Source: Physcomitrium patens (Eukaryota > Streptophyta > Bryopsida > Funariales > Funariaceae). Taken from it: DNA of 64,000 nucleotides. How positions within the stretch are numbered: position 1 is the first letter of the stretch; each line of letters begins with the position of its first letter. The notes below the pieces were generated by a model that was not told where the DNA came from, did no database searches, and was given only the letters and a program-made list of their open reading frames with translations. This document shows positions 31,722 through 44,389 of the stretch, piece by piece. Location of the stretch: the NCBI RefSeq assembly GCF_000002425.4, contig NC_037270.1:2889680-2953679 (forward strand). Reading direction: 5' to 3'. Made by a program: the position numbers and the translations under genes.

Positions 31722-33532
31722 AGCATCCGGATATATCACATGTAAGTAAACCAATTTGCCGAAATCTTTTAGACAGAAGGATACTGTCGTGGATGTCTAT
31801 CTGATACTCTTGTACAGCAGACTTATTGCTTTGGCATTATTTGTGGATTATGATATTGTAACATAAGTGTACTGGTGACGAATTGCAACTAGTTATCAAC
31901 ATGATATGGCTCACTCCAAGTAGTTGCAAATTTATCCAGAGAGGTTATTTTCCTACAAGAAACTATTTGAGATAGATGAACAATTTTGTTGGAGTGAACA
32001 TATGCCTTCGGGCAAAAATTGTGAAAGGAGAGCTTGTTGTAAAGTTAAATGTATCCCTGCTGTCTAATTGCAGTTGGTTCATAAAAATTGCCACCTCAGA
32101 AAATATTTTCTCTACAATTTGATAGTGTAACTGCCGGGCACAGGGTAAATATATGAATGAAATATGAATTTCTTGCGTTACTGAAACTGTCTTTCTTCAT
32201 TAGAAACATGAAAGTAAACAAAATGTTACATTGGTTTATGATTGTGGTTATGGGACAAGGTAGGTAAAAAAATCAACTGAATTTCCCTCTGATTATTGCC
32301 TGGTAAAAGTGAAAATTGGACATGGTACGACGCGATACAGCAGTAAGAAACTTCTTCATTGAAAATGGCGTATTTTGCAAATGTTGTCCAGTTGTGATAT
32401 TGAACAGTTGCCAGATCAGATCAATATGAGTATCTCGCTGAGAGCAGTGGACAAACCCAGCTCCGCATTACAATCTTAACAGATATTCTGTCAGGGTGAA
32501 AAATGTTCAAGTTCTGCAGATTTTTCCAAGAAGAATTTGATCGCACACTCTGCCAAATGATCTATACAACATACAGCATCATTGCCATTGTGACAGATCC
32601 TTGCGGATAATGGCAAGTAATTGTACTTGACAGAGTTGACGTGCGCATTGATGGAATTGAATTATTCCAACACCCCAGGATTCCGTTAGTGAGACTACCT
32701 GCCCGCTGGACAACGATTTGCATACTTGGAGCACACGCTTGGCTAATTGATGATGTCAACATTTTCGATAGCAAACTAATCGCTGTGAGACGACCACACT
32801 TTGTTCACAAGTTTTCATGCATAAAGTAAAAATATTCGATACAGTAGGGTACATGCACCTTATAATTAGTTGAATTAGAAAAAGCTTCAAGTAAATGCCT
32901 CTAAGAAAAAAGTTGCTGCTGCAAGATGGCCGACATGAGGTAATGGATCCGCAGCCTCCGGAGCAGAGTTCCGTTAGTTCCACTACAAGCCTCCTTCGGA
33001 AGAACGGATTGCTGTCTACTCTCATCCCTCAAGTGAAGCTCCGAAAAGCTAGAAAAGAGACGGCCGGCAGTTTTCCATTGCTCGCTAAAAAACAGAATCT
33101 TAAAAGCGATAGGTATTACGTGATTACCATTAATCTAATGTCACAGAGGGGTAGGAAGGCAAGTTTCAATTTCAATGCATTCAATCTCTCTTTGTGGCAT
33201 AGTCACTCGGAAGAGAGAACGCCTGAATAAGTCAGCTGTCAGCTGATCACCAACGCTTCGGCAGGTGGTCGTTGCCCACCAGAGTACACGTCTGTATCGT
33301 GCCAGTTCACAGCTGCAACACCGGGGTATCATCCCATCAAAAGCAGTGATCACACTCAATTTCAAATTCAAGAGTATTTCTTCTATCCAATGCTGTCACA
33401 AGGAACAGCAAGCTTCAAAAGGCTGATAAAGAGATTGCTAACCATTCATTTGCTGAGGTGACTTGTCCACTTAGACGGTACTATCTAAGAAGGCCAACAA
33501 CTTCACACCACCAAATTTACTTTGAGCAGATA
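31722..33532. other. Convergent intergenic region between DnaJ8 and NAA10
   Basis: Holds the 3' ends of two convergent genes. No family-level coding match was seen. The only longer open frame with gene-like composition is plus 32895-33230 (111 codons, Ser/Lys-rich, starting MPLRKKLLLQ). It has no recognisable domain and no supporting splice sites, so I do not call it a gene. Confidence 0.5.
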
Positions 33533-34845
33533 CTAAGAGATAGAGGTTCGCGACTTACATGAAGGGATTCCTTCCTGTTCATCTGCGAAGAGCTTAATCA
33601 TCTCGTACGCGTCTGCACCATCTCGGTAATATGCCGTTTCGAAAATCTTGACTCTAGCCAACATCCAAAGCAATGAAGATGGTTGGGAATATGTAATTTC
33701 GGCGGTCTTAAACTCGCCGCAAACGACCCCCAGCACAATAAGGAACATTTGAAACGATGCAAATACTCTTACTTGTAGCCGAGCGTCTTGGAGTAGAGAC
33801 AAAATGCAGCATTGTTCATCTTGCGCACATGCAAAGATACACTTCCAGCACCATACACATCTCGCATTGCTTGCTCTGGCATGCCGAACACATCAGGGTC
33901 ACTCACAACATGCCACAGAAATGTCCTCCTACCTAAGCTAGTGAGAAGTTTCATCGCGATTGTTCTACCATTAGTTCAGCAGAAATGAACTGTAGAGTAA
34001 ATGATGCCTCACCTGCAGCCCTCATGAGCTTGGTCGCATACCCACGATTGCGGTGCGTTCGAAGGACAGCCAAGGATGCGATCTGGCCGTGGCAGTAACT
34101 CAATTCCTCGTCCCTGAAAGAGTACCAAATGACCACCAGCGAATCTGATGTCCATCTTGTCCTAACCCTACCTCGGAGACGGCTCTCACGACAAAGATTC
34201 GTTTCACAGAAAGAAGACGAAAAAATATAAAAATAACAACAAAAATAAAACTCATGAGTGACTTACAAGCTTCCCAACACGTAGCCTACGATCTTTCTGT
34301 TATCTTCTGCGACATGGAGGAGTCGTGGCCAAGTGAGAATGTGGTTTATATAGAACTACACCAACCAGCCCACCCGTTGCGAATTAGTCTTTCCATTTCG
34401 AGCAATTTCAATCAACAGAAGCCCCAAGACATCCATAACTTCCTCAAGCTCAAGCCAACCATTCTCCACACACCCGCAACCAAGATCCTTTGTAATTGAA
34501 GAAATAGCGAGCGAAGGCATATCAAACTTGTACATGCAAGGAAGGCAGGCTTCGATGTGGAGGTACAGGATGAGTAAGGTGATCAGACTCTCAAGGCAAT
34601 TGACGCTCAAAAAACAGTCGGAAGAACTAATGGATCGTGATACCTACATTCAATCGGTAATTCTCCGGCAGGCAAACAGCGTTGATATTTTGAATATCTA
34701 ACAAATCGTCGAACTGCCATTCCAACCATGAACCGTTAGCTCCCTCAAAGCACCACATCAGAATAAACAACAACCCAGCAAGAATTGAATCCAAAGGGAG
34801 ATCGGCATCACGTGAGATTACCGTAGCTTGGCGCACGCACACCAT
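33533..34845 (-). CDS. NAA10: N-alpha-acetyltransferase NAA10 (NatA catalytic subunit), six exons
   Basis: GNAT enzyme that acetylates the N-termini of nascent proteins on the ribosome, together with the NAA15 anchor. Minus-strand exons, all with GT-AG borders: 34822-34845, 34648-34713, 34267-34355, 34013-34113, 33773-33875 and 33533-33653. They sum to 504 bases, exactly 167 codons plus stop. Clauses in order: MVCVRQAT, DDLLDIQNINAVCLPENYRLN, HILTWPRLLHVAED and IVGYVLG. These are followed by DEELSYCHGQIASLAVLRTHRNRGYATKLM (acetyl-CoA loop R-x-x-G-x-A), VSLHVRKMNNAAFCLYSKTLGYK and YYRDGADAYEM. This matches plant NAA10 closely, with a short tail after the catalytic domain. Confidence 0.93.
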
Positions 34846-35700
34846 CGATGAGAGACTTCGTTGGCTGCTACTTATCACAAAAACAATGCAGATGTGCCGG
34901 CTTTTAGGTACCCAGTAAACCTTTTTCCTCCCGTTGTATTCAATGCCCTACACCCAAACATACTTCTCACTATCTGGTACTTTTGCACTGTACCTCAGAC
35001 ACCCCTTGCAGAGTTTCTGCCACTGCCACTGCTCCTCCTGCCTCGAGTAGCGCGCTTGCTTCAGTGTTCCAGGAGGAACGAGGGGGAGGTAGGGAATGGC
35101 CCAGGCGGGACCCAAAATAGTACGACCTAAGTCGTTTCCTCCTCCTCAATCAAGCAGCGCCCACATGCCTCCCTTCACAAGCGTAACAGCGCAACCCCCC
35201 ATATCCAGTTTACAGTGGTTTTATTCCAGATCCTGGCATACGCAACCCTGTCAGCTAGCCAAATCTAAATTTCAAATGGGCAGTCTAACGTAGCTCTGTT
35301 GCTGTTTAATGCGTTGATACGCAAATGAGATCAGATTGCGTGCGCAGTCCAAACAATATCCAGCTCCAGATGATTCTCCCTATATTATATTCTGCCAGTG
35401 TGGAGTGCAACTCCAGAGACGCCGATGGCGTGAACCCTACTCAAGCTTTCCCACCAACAGTCCTCATTGTCGATGTCCTTTTGGACCAGCCATGCTTTTT
35501 CATTCAAACCTTGAGATTATGGGGTGAGGGGATCACAAGCACACTTCTAATCGAAACTCGTTTGCGAATCCATCCTACACTGGAACACTCCCCCTGTCAC
35601 GCTACGAGCAAGGCACAGATTCCTTGCTGGTCATTTCTGTGGAGAGGAATATGCTCTAGAAGCACTGCGAAGTGGGCGATATGGATCATGTGACCCCATG
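34846..35700. other. NAA10 upstream region, no further gene recognised
   Basis: The region 5' of NAA10 (which is read leftward). Composition is balanced, with a GC-richer patch at 35020-35130. Open frames here are short, overlap on both strands and carry no domain. This probably contains the NAA10 promoter and 5' UTR. Confidence 0.4.
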
Positions 35701-38256
35701 TCCTAAATTTCTGAGCGGCGGATGATGCGCCGTGCTGCTTTGAGTAAACTCTTCACGGTCACAGGAAAATTGCGAGCTTGGTGGAAATCTCGTTAGGGTG
35801 GTAGAAACTTCCATTGCGACGTTGGAGGGAGATTATTGACAAGATTTGCACGAGTTTTCTACAGTCAAGAGTGATGAACGCTTGAAAGCACGGTGCCAGA
35901 GTCAGCTTCATTTGTGATATAATGAATAGTACAAGTGTACACACTTGTCATCAAGCTTTGTCAGTAGAAACCAGGAAGAAGCAACAGTAAAAAAAAATTC
36001 TTAGGATGAGAACTTTTCACTTAGTACTTGAGACAGGCAGGATACATTGGGCAAGTCCAAGTCAAACCTTAGTGCAGTGTAGCACCACAAAGGGGTCAAC
36101 TTTCACAATGGAAATCATCAATGTATTGTAAGTGTACTGCCTCAGAGGATTTTGAGTGACCAAGATTCGAAGTATTGCCTGCAATCGGGACTTCATCTTG
36201 CGCTAGCGTTCAAGACCGTCGAAAGGTGTAAAAAAAAGATCTGGAGATAAACCTTCTTTTTTCCAACGGATAACATAAACAAATGGAAGAAGATATGGCA
36301 TGAACGATTGCCAACGGAGAATCACAAATACGGCAGAAATCCCTCGCATCCAAATATTCTTTGAAAGGAAATGATCAAAAACAAAAGTAAGGGTGTAAAA
36401 ACACGCCAAGTTCTGCGACCAGTAGTATGGTTCCGAAGATGGATGATATTTTCTCCATGACACGCACAGTAGAAGTTAAACAGTTGGTAAGAAGGTCAAT
36501 AAGACTATCGCATATCAAAGCGCAATCCTTGCTGGAAGTACTGTTTAGATACTGCCTATCTTGCGGATGACAAACCCGCAAATGCGCCTTGAATTTCGAC
36601 ACAAAAATTGGTAGTCATTCAAGCATCTGATGCTGGGAATAACCTCGAAGCACAAAACATGACTTCTTGAAGCCCCAGGACTGGTCTGACTGTGTCATCA
36701 AGCGAGACCTAAAGTGCGAAGTAGCTCCACAAACACACTAAAAATGACTCTATATCATGATTTAAGGCACAATTGACTCAAGCTGTCGCCAGCGATGGCT
36801 GTACAATCTAATACGAATAAGGAAACCACAACCCAACTTGGCTTAAGAATCGTGTGACTCTAGTTGACACGACAATACTAATCAAACCAAGGAATATGAT
36901 GTCGACGACTAAGCTCTAACTAAAAACACTGGAATGCTAACGCCAAAAATGGATTTTACCAACTTCAACGCATGGTTTCAACGCTACCAAAAGCATTTCA
37001 GCATCAGCATCTAGGGAAAACTAGGTAACCTCTACACTGAAGCCCCGAAGAGCAACAATTTTTTGATCTAGTTTCTCGTACCCACCATCGATATATAAGT
37101 AACCCACTATATGAGTATGGTCCCGCCCGCTGACATTCCCCCGGACAAGATTGTCTTGCACTCAAGTCGGTTGCCAATACAAGTGTTCCACACAGTGAGC
37201 TGAAATGGCGTGAATTATGAAAATGAGAACAGGGCGGATGAATTTTTCATGTAGATCTTTTTGACATTGTTACGACCCGATCCAAATGATAGTAGTTATA
37301 GAATGCTAGTCCAAGACTTCCTGGAGGCTGAACACATAATCTGCATGTTAATGCTGGTGCTTTAAAGACGAACGGTTCATGTTGAAGCTTGGAGCCTCAG
37401 ACCTTGCATATGCAGTCTATACATGGTGGCTACTTGGGATGAAATAGGCTGACTGAAAAACTTGGTAAATTTACACACGGTGTTTAGAGAACTTTTAAAA
37501 GACACACATAAATGTTATCGACGAACCCAACATTCAAACTTACTAAGGTGCCCATTCTTCAACCGTTCCTGGGGTTGAAACGCCACACGGCAGCCTCGAA
37601 TAACCAGTTACTACATTCCATGCAGTTCTCTTGATCCCGTGATATTCAAAGTGTTAGTTCCAGCAACTTGTGTACATTGCCCCACATAATTAATCAAAAA
37701 AGATTGCGAGATCTGCTTCTGGTTCCTGCACATACAAATGATGCCAAGTTGGAGTATAGGAATTATCAAACTTCTCCACAGCAAATTCTGAATCCTGAAG
37801 GCTCTTACCTGTCACAGGTGCGGACGAATATGGCACATTGCTTAATTTCTTGTTCAGAGCAACAAGAAATGAACCGAGCGGTTACTTGAAGCCATTTGAT
37901 AATTTCTAAAACTCAAAAACTGACTAGAAAGAATAGGAACACCACATTCCAATATCACTTGTTGATTGTTCCACCGAATGTTGGATCTACCTATCTCCAA
38001 TTGTGTCTTCCTTATTAGTGAAGACACTCTAGGAGAGAAACTACGAAGCTACCTTTGGTAGCAACTACCAGTAGCTTAATCCATGTTGTCATCTGCCCCA
38101 CCTGAAAAAGTTGGAACATGAGGTTCATAAACGAGATGCAGCTCGAACATGATAAGAGATAAAGACTCACGTAAACTTCCTATCATATTCTTTTTCTTCT
38201 GTTTAATCTAGAACTGATTCTAACAACTGAATATTTGTGTACATGTACACACACAC

Positions 38257-38302
<46 letters not shown>

Positions 38303-38611
38303 GGTAGCAGGATCTATCACGGTGTGCATAGGTTCTTTGGCGATCACATAAAATGTCGAAACTTTCCAGATCCTCACATCACCAGCTCAACAGATTACTG
38401 CACTGCACTGACTTGAGATGGAATGTGCAGTACCTCAAGAATGGACTTCGTGTTAAAAAACCGAGAAAATCCATGATATCATGTATTCAATCAGAACTTC
38501 AAGACGCAAACAAATGAAGTGTTTGGATTACAAAAGCACCAGAGCGAATTTGGACATGGTACGCCTGTCTCGCTGATCAAACCTGGTACTCTACGCCTAT
38601 CAATATAAAAA
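35701..38611. other. Gene-island stretch without a recognised gene
   Basis: Near-balanced composition, but only short frames. A minus-strand frame at 36203-36463 (86 codons, hydrophobic middle) and another at 36375-36602 overlap each other and match nothing I know. They could be exons of the doubtful minus-strand gene whose first exon may be at 39196-39345. A TA microsatellite with adjacent CA/TG bases lies at 38245-38300. Confidence 0.35.
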
Positions 38612-39345
38612 TTATAAGACGTCCGCATTTAATAGACGGTATTGAAACAAAGTGAGATGTATCTGATTTTTAACCATGGCATCCAGAACATACAGAACAT
38701 GTGTATATATATATATATATATATATAGATAAATATATATATTTATATATATATAAAGAACGAGAAGATCAATAAGACGAGCCCCAATGCCACATATTCC
38801 TGGTAATGGCACAACGGCCACTCCATTTTTACCCAAGAGGGAACTAATCGCAATGGAAGTTGCCCGAAGCTCGAGCATAACCTGTAAACAATGTGTTAAA
38901 CCCCTCGCATTGATCATAAACCCACTCGAAGTCCTACAGACTGTAAAAATTTGGACCATGCGGCGAATACCGAGTGCAACCAGAGCTGAACTTTTGGACC
39001 CTGATATTTACACTTCACCAGAAAAAACTTCTTCATCAATCAGCTCCAACACATACGACCAGGTTTCCCGGCTTCAATGGAGCCACCTCAGTGTGTTCTT
39101 GCGAATCGGGAATATTTTCTTCTAAGTAGTAAGCAAATGGATTCTGTTGCCATTTCTAGTCTGGGTCAATCCTACGAAAAATTCAGCTTACATACCCCAG
39201 AAATAATGGTTCCAGGGTTCTGCGCCGGAATGCCATAATCTCCGAAATTTTCCGTCATTTCCGTTCGGGACAACGATAGCGTCAGAGAAGGGACGATCTT
39301 CGTCGTCAACATACGCAAGGGCACGTGAGAGATTCGTTCGTCCAT
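38612..39345 (-). CDS. Doubtful spliced hypothetical gene, two possible exons
   Basis: Exon 1 (39196-39345, 50 codons, starts MDERISHVPLRMLTTKIV and ends NPGTIISG) has a good donor GTATGT. A good acceptor (TTGTTTACAG at about 38882-38891) opens a second exon in the same phase (VMLELRATSIAISSLLG...). That frame runs open into a TA microsatellite (38701-38755, translated as alternating Tyr and Ile) and stops at 38612. An alternative donor (TTGGTAAAA, about 38830) would avoid the repeat. I do not recognise the protein. Splice-site quality is the only support. Confidence 0.25.
38701..38755. repeat. TA microsatellite, interrupted
   Basis: GTATATATAT... with a TAGATAAATA interruption, then TATATATATA. 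A second one lies at 38266-38297 and others at 40043-40074, 45171-45193 and 47600-47627. Confidence 0.9.
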
Positions 39346-39519
39346 ATAGCGCGAGTCAACTGGGGTGTAGGAAGGAAAGGTACTTCTCACCGTGGGTTCT
39401 GTCCCCGTGTTACTATTGCTTTAAAAGTGCCCTACCACCGCATCTATGAGGAAGCGACTTGGAAATTTCGCATCTCTGCTGGATATAACTTCTTCTTCGT
39501 CGTCGTCTAGTCCACGTCA

Positions 39520-40040
39520 TTAAATCTATTATTTATTATTTATCTGTACATCAATAAATAATTAATTGTTTCATCATTGAAACAAAAAAGAATAAAACAA
39601 TAAATTGAATATTATTATTATTATTATTATTTATAATAAATGTATTTTAAAAAGAAATCAATAATAATAAGAATTATAACATAAATAAATCAAAAACAAA
39701 TTACAACCAAAGTTTATACAGTATATACTTAGATCAATATATTGTAATTTTCAGATGATAAAAAATATTTTTAGTGGATAGATGTGCAACAAGTTCTTTA
39801 AAGAAATACAGAAATATATCAACAATAAAAACACACAAAAAATGATAATAATGGTGAGAGTTAGAGCTATGTACTTTTTAAAATACAAATTTTTAATTTA
39901 GCTAGTTTTAAATTTTACAATTTGATAGAAATTACCAATATGGCCAATAAATGCCTACAAATCTGCTAATAATTTTTAATATATATCCATTTACTTGGTA
40001 AATTCATAGTGTGTTTATAAACACTGTAGCATCATAACTG

Positions 40041-40076
<36 letters not shown>

Positions 40077-41260
40077 AGATAGAATTTTATTATGTGTTTC
40101 TATAATTAATATTACAAATAAAATCTCTACTTTAAAAAAAAATCATCGAAACTTAATTAGTTGTAAAAATATGAAAAATAAGAATTAGAAAATATGTCTA
40201 TAATTTTGCCAATATTTAATAATATTTATCTTTTTACAATATATCTATAAAGTTTGGGGCTACCATATTTTGATTTTGAAATTTCTAAAATGTGTATTAA
40301 GACACTTTAGTTTTTATAAAAAGATAAAAGTATGTAGAAAATTTAAATACAAAATGATAATATTGTTGATAAAACAGTTTGTGTGAAAGTGTGCTCTGCA
40401 ACACAGCTGGCATCATTTAATAATCTTGAGAGTTTAAAATTTCAAGGCAACTCAAGAAAATGTCCATGATCTCTTACTTATTCTGTATTAGAGAAAATGT
40501 TTATTTGTACTATTGTTTTATTTATTTCATATGTAGGCATGTGCTCATATGCAACATACATTAATATATGTTGAATTAAATGGTTTATTGCATTAAATAA
40601 CACTGAAATAATAAGTAATGTATCAGTCCATATTTACACAATTCTTACCCACACTAGTTAATGAAAATTCGACATCTTCAATCCCTTAATTAATATATAC
40701 AATTACAATTATATATATATATAATGAAAGATTGGAATATATGTCCAAAACTTATAACATTAAGTATCCAACACTTCTTAGAATGTGTTTTTACACTATG
40801 TCACAACTTCATCTTCGTTCTTCATATCTCCTCCTCTACCTTCCATTGTATTTAAACCCATTTCTAGGAAGAAAATGAAAGCTTTTTTTATTCTTGCATG
40901 AGGCCGGTGTTAATACATTAATGGTTTTTTTGAACATAGCGGACAGATCTGACTCAGCCCCTATTGTTGTACCTGAACGATACCTTGCTTTGCAGAACAT
41001 ACTTTGTTGTCATTCATATTTGCTTTGGTGAACATATTTGAACACAATGCACCGTTCACTGAAATTTTTATAATTAAAGAAGTGGTGAAGAACTGGAAGA
41101 CTTTTTCTCTAACAATAACAGCCATTTTCATGTATAATATAATTTCTTTTTCAGTATTTTTAACACAAGCTACAGTGTGCATTTGGAATCACAACACGTC
41201 CTTGTAATTTAAACAGACTCACATATGCAATTGGGGGTGAGGGAAGTATGTAACAGTACA
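39520..41260. other. AT-rich insertion-like stretch within the gene island, no gene
   Basis: Composition drops to very AT-rich from 39520 to about 40900, with an ATT microsatellite at 39610-39640, a TA run at 40043-40074, and no frame above 70 codons. It resembles the transposon-rich flanks in composition but I could not match it to elements A-F. 41260-42088 returns to balanced composition. A minus-strand frame at 41729-41935 with one hydrophobic helix (about 20 residues) lies 3' of the F-box gene and could be its 3' UTR. Confidence 0.45.
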
Positions 41261-42088
41261 AGATGAATGAAGAAGATTCTATTTTTATATCTATTTTTAT
41301 ATACAGGTAGGGTTGTGTTCACCATATCTGGTTCCCATGTTGCAATCATTCTGATATCATGTAATCATCCTAAAAGGACCCTAAAAAGCGGGTGTATGTC
41401 AGATGGTGTAGGCGTACAACAAGTAATACAGGTGGGCATCTCTGAAAACACATGCATGAGCTTCTTTCAAGCAATTGTTCTTCCTTGTCAAGAAAATCAC
41501 GACCATGCAAGTGATGCATGATCCAATCTTCCAATCCCACGAACAAGCCCACGATGAAAGGTTGGAAACAAACTCAGTTTGGACCGACTGTTTCCACTGA
41601 GTCAGCTGTTCGGATCGTCTTTCTAGGAATCAGACTCTCATCGTCAGCAACCTCCCATTCATTGCTGCTCTTCTCGGCCCGGACATTAAGGTTGTATGGG
41701 GAGCATTCGGGTTCAAGTTACAACTACATCAAATCATAACCTCTGCGTTCAACCTCTGTACATCAAGAGCAAGTGTTTTTATTCCAGCTCTAAGTTCAGT
41801 AGCATGACTTTGTAAAGCGTCGTATGAAACAAAATCAACGAGTTCGCAAAAGGCATGCACAAGGATACAAATCAGAATCAGTGCACCTGTATTTGCAAAG
41901 AATGGATCGGTCAAAGTGTTCCTGTAGAAGCTCAAACTTGAAGTTACTGTGTCATCATGCCAGGTCGAGCATAAGTTCTACGTGTCTCACCCGTACACGC
42001 CAATGGGTATCAATAGCTTCCAGCGTTACAAAGAAACTAGATAATCTATAAATATATCAAGATTAATTACAAGAATAAGGTTACAGAT

Positions 42089-43192
42089 TTATAAAGACAG
42101 CAAGCTCGGCTGGAAGAGAAAGGATTGAGCGTATGACTTCTCACATGGACATGGCTTAAGTTTTCTCCACGAGTTCTGATCCTTCAAGTACAGTAAAATT
42201 AGCGAGGTGTATCTGGGTGATTTGGCACTGCCTACAACAAATAACCTGTTGCCACTTGCGATGCAATTCTGGATCTTTTCGAATTCTCCTAAAAGTCTAC
42301 GTGGCATTTCAAACCTAAGGTTCCAGTCCTTGGTGACCAGATCCAGCTCACAGAACCGACCATCCAGCGTTGTCAACAGAAACAGAGACTCGTCCCATTC
42401 GAAGATGCGGTTGTTCTCAGAGTAACCGCGATTGTTAAGATGATAACCCACCTCAACTGCCCGCTCGTAATCGAAGGTAGTGAGCCATACATTCTTCTCC
42501 GGATTGTAAGTTGCAAGATCACTCTTTCCTCGCATGGTAGGAGCCACAAAAAACAAAAGATTTTTGCATTGAACACCTCTGTTGGCACTTGCGAGGCATC
42601 CAACAGCATCTATGCTACCCTCATCCCACACCCCAGAAGTAGACGAGTAGCATGCCCAGTGTTCTTGGTCCCCCATCACAAACTTGTAAGTGTCAGCTTG
42701 AGTGTCCACGATAGGATGCGAGAAGGCCCCCACGACCCATTCTCTACGAAACACAGGCAACTCCCTCGAGCGTTTCGTCAACGGGTTGTACACCAGGCAT
42801 TTCGTCTCAGTGTAGTTGTGGTAACTGGATAGCATGAAGAACAAAAGTCCACCCGCAGAGCAGTAATCTATCTTCTCACCCGATGAAGCAGCTTCTAAAA
42901 CAATGTCGGGAAAAGGTGGCATGATGGACCACTGGTTAGATTCACAGTTGTAGGTCGCCCATTCCAACGATTCTTTACCATCGTAACCCATAGCCAGCAT
43001 CGGTTCTGCCATGAGGGGCGTTATCGATGACCGCGAGAAAGCCAGGGTGTTTTCATCGGTCGCGAAAGATAGCCACTCTTTACTCACGCAGCGGGAGCTA
43101 ACTAATTGCCGCAGAGGCAGCTTGGCCAATGTGAAGACCTGCAAATCTGAGGGCAGCTGCTTCCAAGACGCCAATTCCATGCTCACGGTCAT
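42089..43192 (-). CDS. F-box/kelch-type protein, intronless
   Basis: Substrate receptor of an SCF ubiquitin ligase by family. 367 codons, single exon, start at 43190-43192. The F-box is at residues 8-47 (WKQLPSDLQVFTLAKLPLRQLVSSRCVSKEWLSF), the Skp1-binding part. The rest has the blade pattern of kelch or galactose-oxidase-like propellers: WATYNCESNQWSIMPPFP, CLVYNPLTKRSRELPVF, ACYSSTSGVWDEGS, LATYNPEKNVWLTTF, FCELDLVTKDWNLRFEMPRRL and LYLKDQNSWRKLKPCP. These repeats would bind an unknown target. The length is usual for plant F-box/kelch proteins. I cannot assign an orthologue. The upstream 1 kb is CT/GA-rich, as in plant 5' UTRs. Confidence 0.9.
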   Translation of the reverse strand: MTVSMELASWKQLPSDLQVFTLAKLPLRQLVSSRCVSKEWLSFATDENTLAFSRSSITPLMAEPMLAMGYDGKESLEWATYNCESNQWSIMPPFPDIVLEAASSGEKIDYCSAGGLLFFMLSSYHNYTETKCLVYNPLTKRSRELPVFRREWVVGAFSHPIVDTQADTYKFVMGDQEHWACYSSTSGVWDEGSIDAVGCLASANRGVQCKNLLFFVAPTMRGKSDLATYNPEKNVWLTTFDYERAVEVGYHLNNRGYSENNRIFEWDESLFLLTTLDGRFCELDLVTKDWNLRFEMPRRLLGEFEKIQNCIASGNRLFVVGSAKSPRYTSLILLYLKDQNSWRKLKPCPCEKSYAQSFLFQPSLLSL

Positions 43193-44273
43193 GGATGCTC
43201 GCTACGACTCCTTCACTTCCGATACTACTATTCAATCAAAGATGGGCATGAGCAGATTCTCATTAGAGCATCGGACAACTCACGGAGAAGAGACAGGAAA
43301 AAAACATGCAATTAGCAAACATACAAGCAGCTTTAAAACGTGTCGGGACAAACAAACTCCCTTAAAGCCATACTGAAGACGAAAGCAATGATAGACCACA
43401 CACAAAAACAAGGCAGCAGGAAACAGACTTCTTAAAGCACTTGCAAGAAGCACTCAAAAAATCGGAACAACATTACCAAAAAAAACATCACATCAAAGAA
43501 TCACACCATAGAAATAAGTGCACACGAGCCAGATTTCAAAGCATTCATTAAACACAGAAGATCTCAAAACTGGGTATATATTTTACTCTCAGTCACCGAT
43601 TATGAACACCAAAGAACTTAACATCCTCCTCACACAAGCTACTCCTCTCTCGCAAAGAACTTAGCATCCTCCTCACACTAGCTACTCCTCTCTCGTTAAC
43701 ATACTATGAAGTCCCACGTGGCGAAGAGCAAACACTCTACACTCCCACTATCGAAATAAAACTTTCTACACTCTATTCTCAAACCGTAGCCCGCAGCGAC
43801 GTTCTACAACTGCTCAGAATTCACACTCCAAACTCCCACACTGATGAAAATTCGAACCCAAAAACGGTAAAGGCTCAACACCAAAATATTAAAAATAAAC
43901 CAAAATGAACCAAAAACAAAAAAATACACAAAAGATCAACAGCGCTTAAAATCTTCCAGGTCCTGTCTACAAACTCCTCTCAAGAACGAGAAATTCCGCT
44001 CCTAATTTTTTTCCCCACACACGAAACTAACTCACTAACTAACTTACCACCTAACACCAGAAAACAGACTCAGTTCGAGAAACGGAACCACCACCTCCAA
44101 GCGGAAACAACACCGACACTTCTCTCACCCACGAAGCAAAAACTCTACCCCACCCACACTGCTATCGCTACCCTTCTACTCCAATTCTCACTGCTACCGT
44201 CTCGCTCTCGCTCAATTGCGATCCCGCACTCTCAATTTACACTTCTTCCTTCCTCTCCTTCCCTCCTCTCTCA
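43193..44273 (-). promoter_or_regulatory. F-box gene upstream region, CT/GA-rich
   Basis: No coding frame of interest. The distal part (44180-44275) is a pyrimidine run (CTCGCTCTCGCTC, TCCTCTCCTTCCCTCCTCTCTC), that is, GAGA-type on the transcribed strand, typical of plant core promoters and 5' UTRs. A near-direct repeat of about 40 bases (CAAAGAACTTA.CATCCTCCTCACAC..GCTACTCCTCTCTCG) occurs at about 43611-43651 and 43655-43694. Confidence 0.4.
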
Positions 44274-44389
44274 GTGAGCTTCCTTCCCACTACAAGTCAT
44301 CACCCTCCTCAAGGCTATCGCTCAAACTCAAAACATCAACTGCAGTGCAACATGTATATATGCACACAATGTGAGGTAATGGGGACGCG

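Noticed and set aside
32895..33230. 111-codon plus frame between DnaJ8 and NAA10
   Set aside because: No domain, splice or promoter support; it lies in a convergent 3' region.
41729..41935. 68-codon minus-strand frame with one hydrophobic helix as a small membrane protein
   Set aside because: It lies directly 3' of the F-box gene on the same strand and probably belongs to its 3' UTR; no homology recognised.
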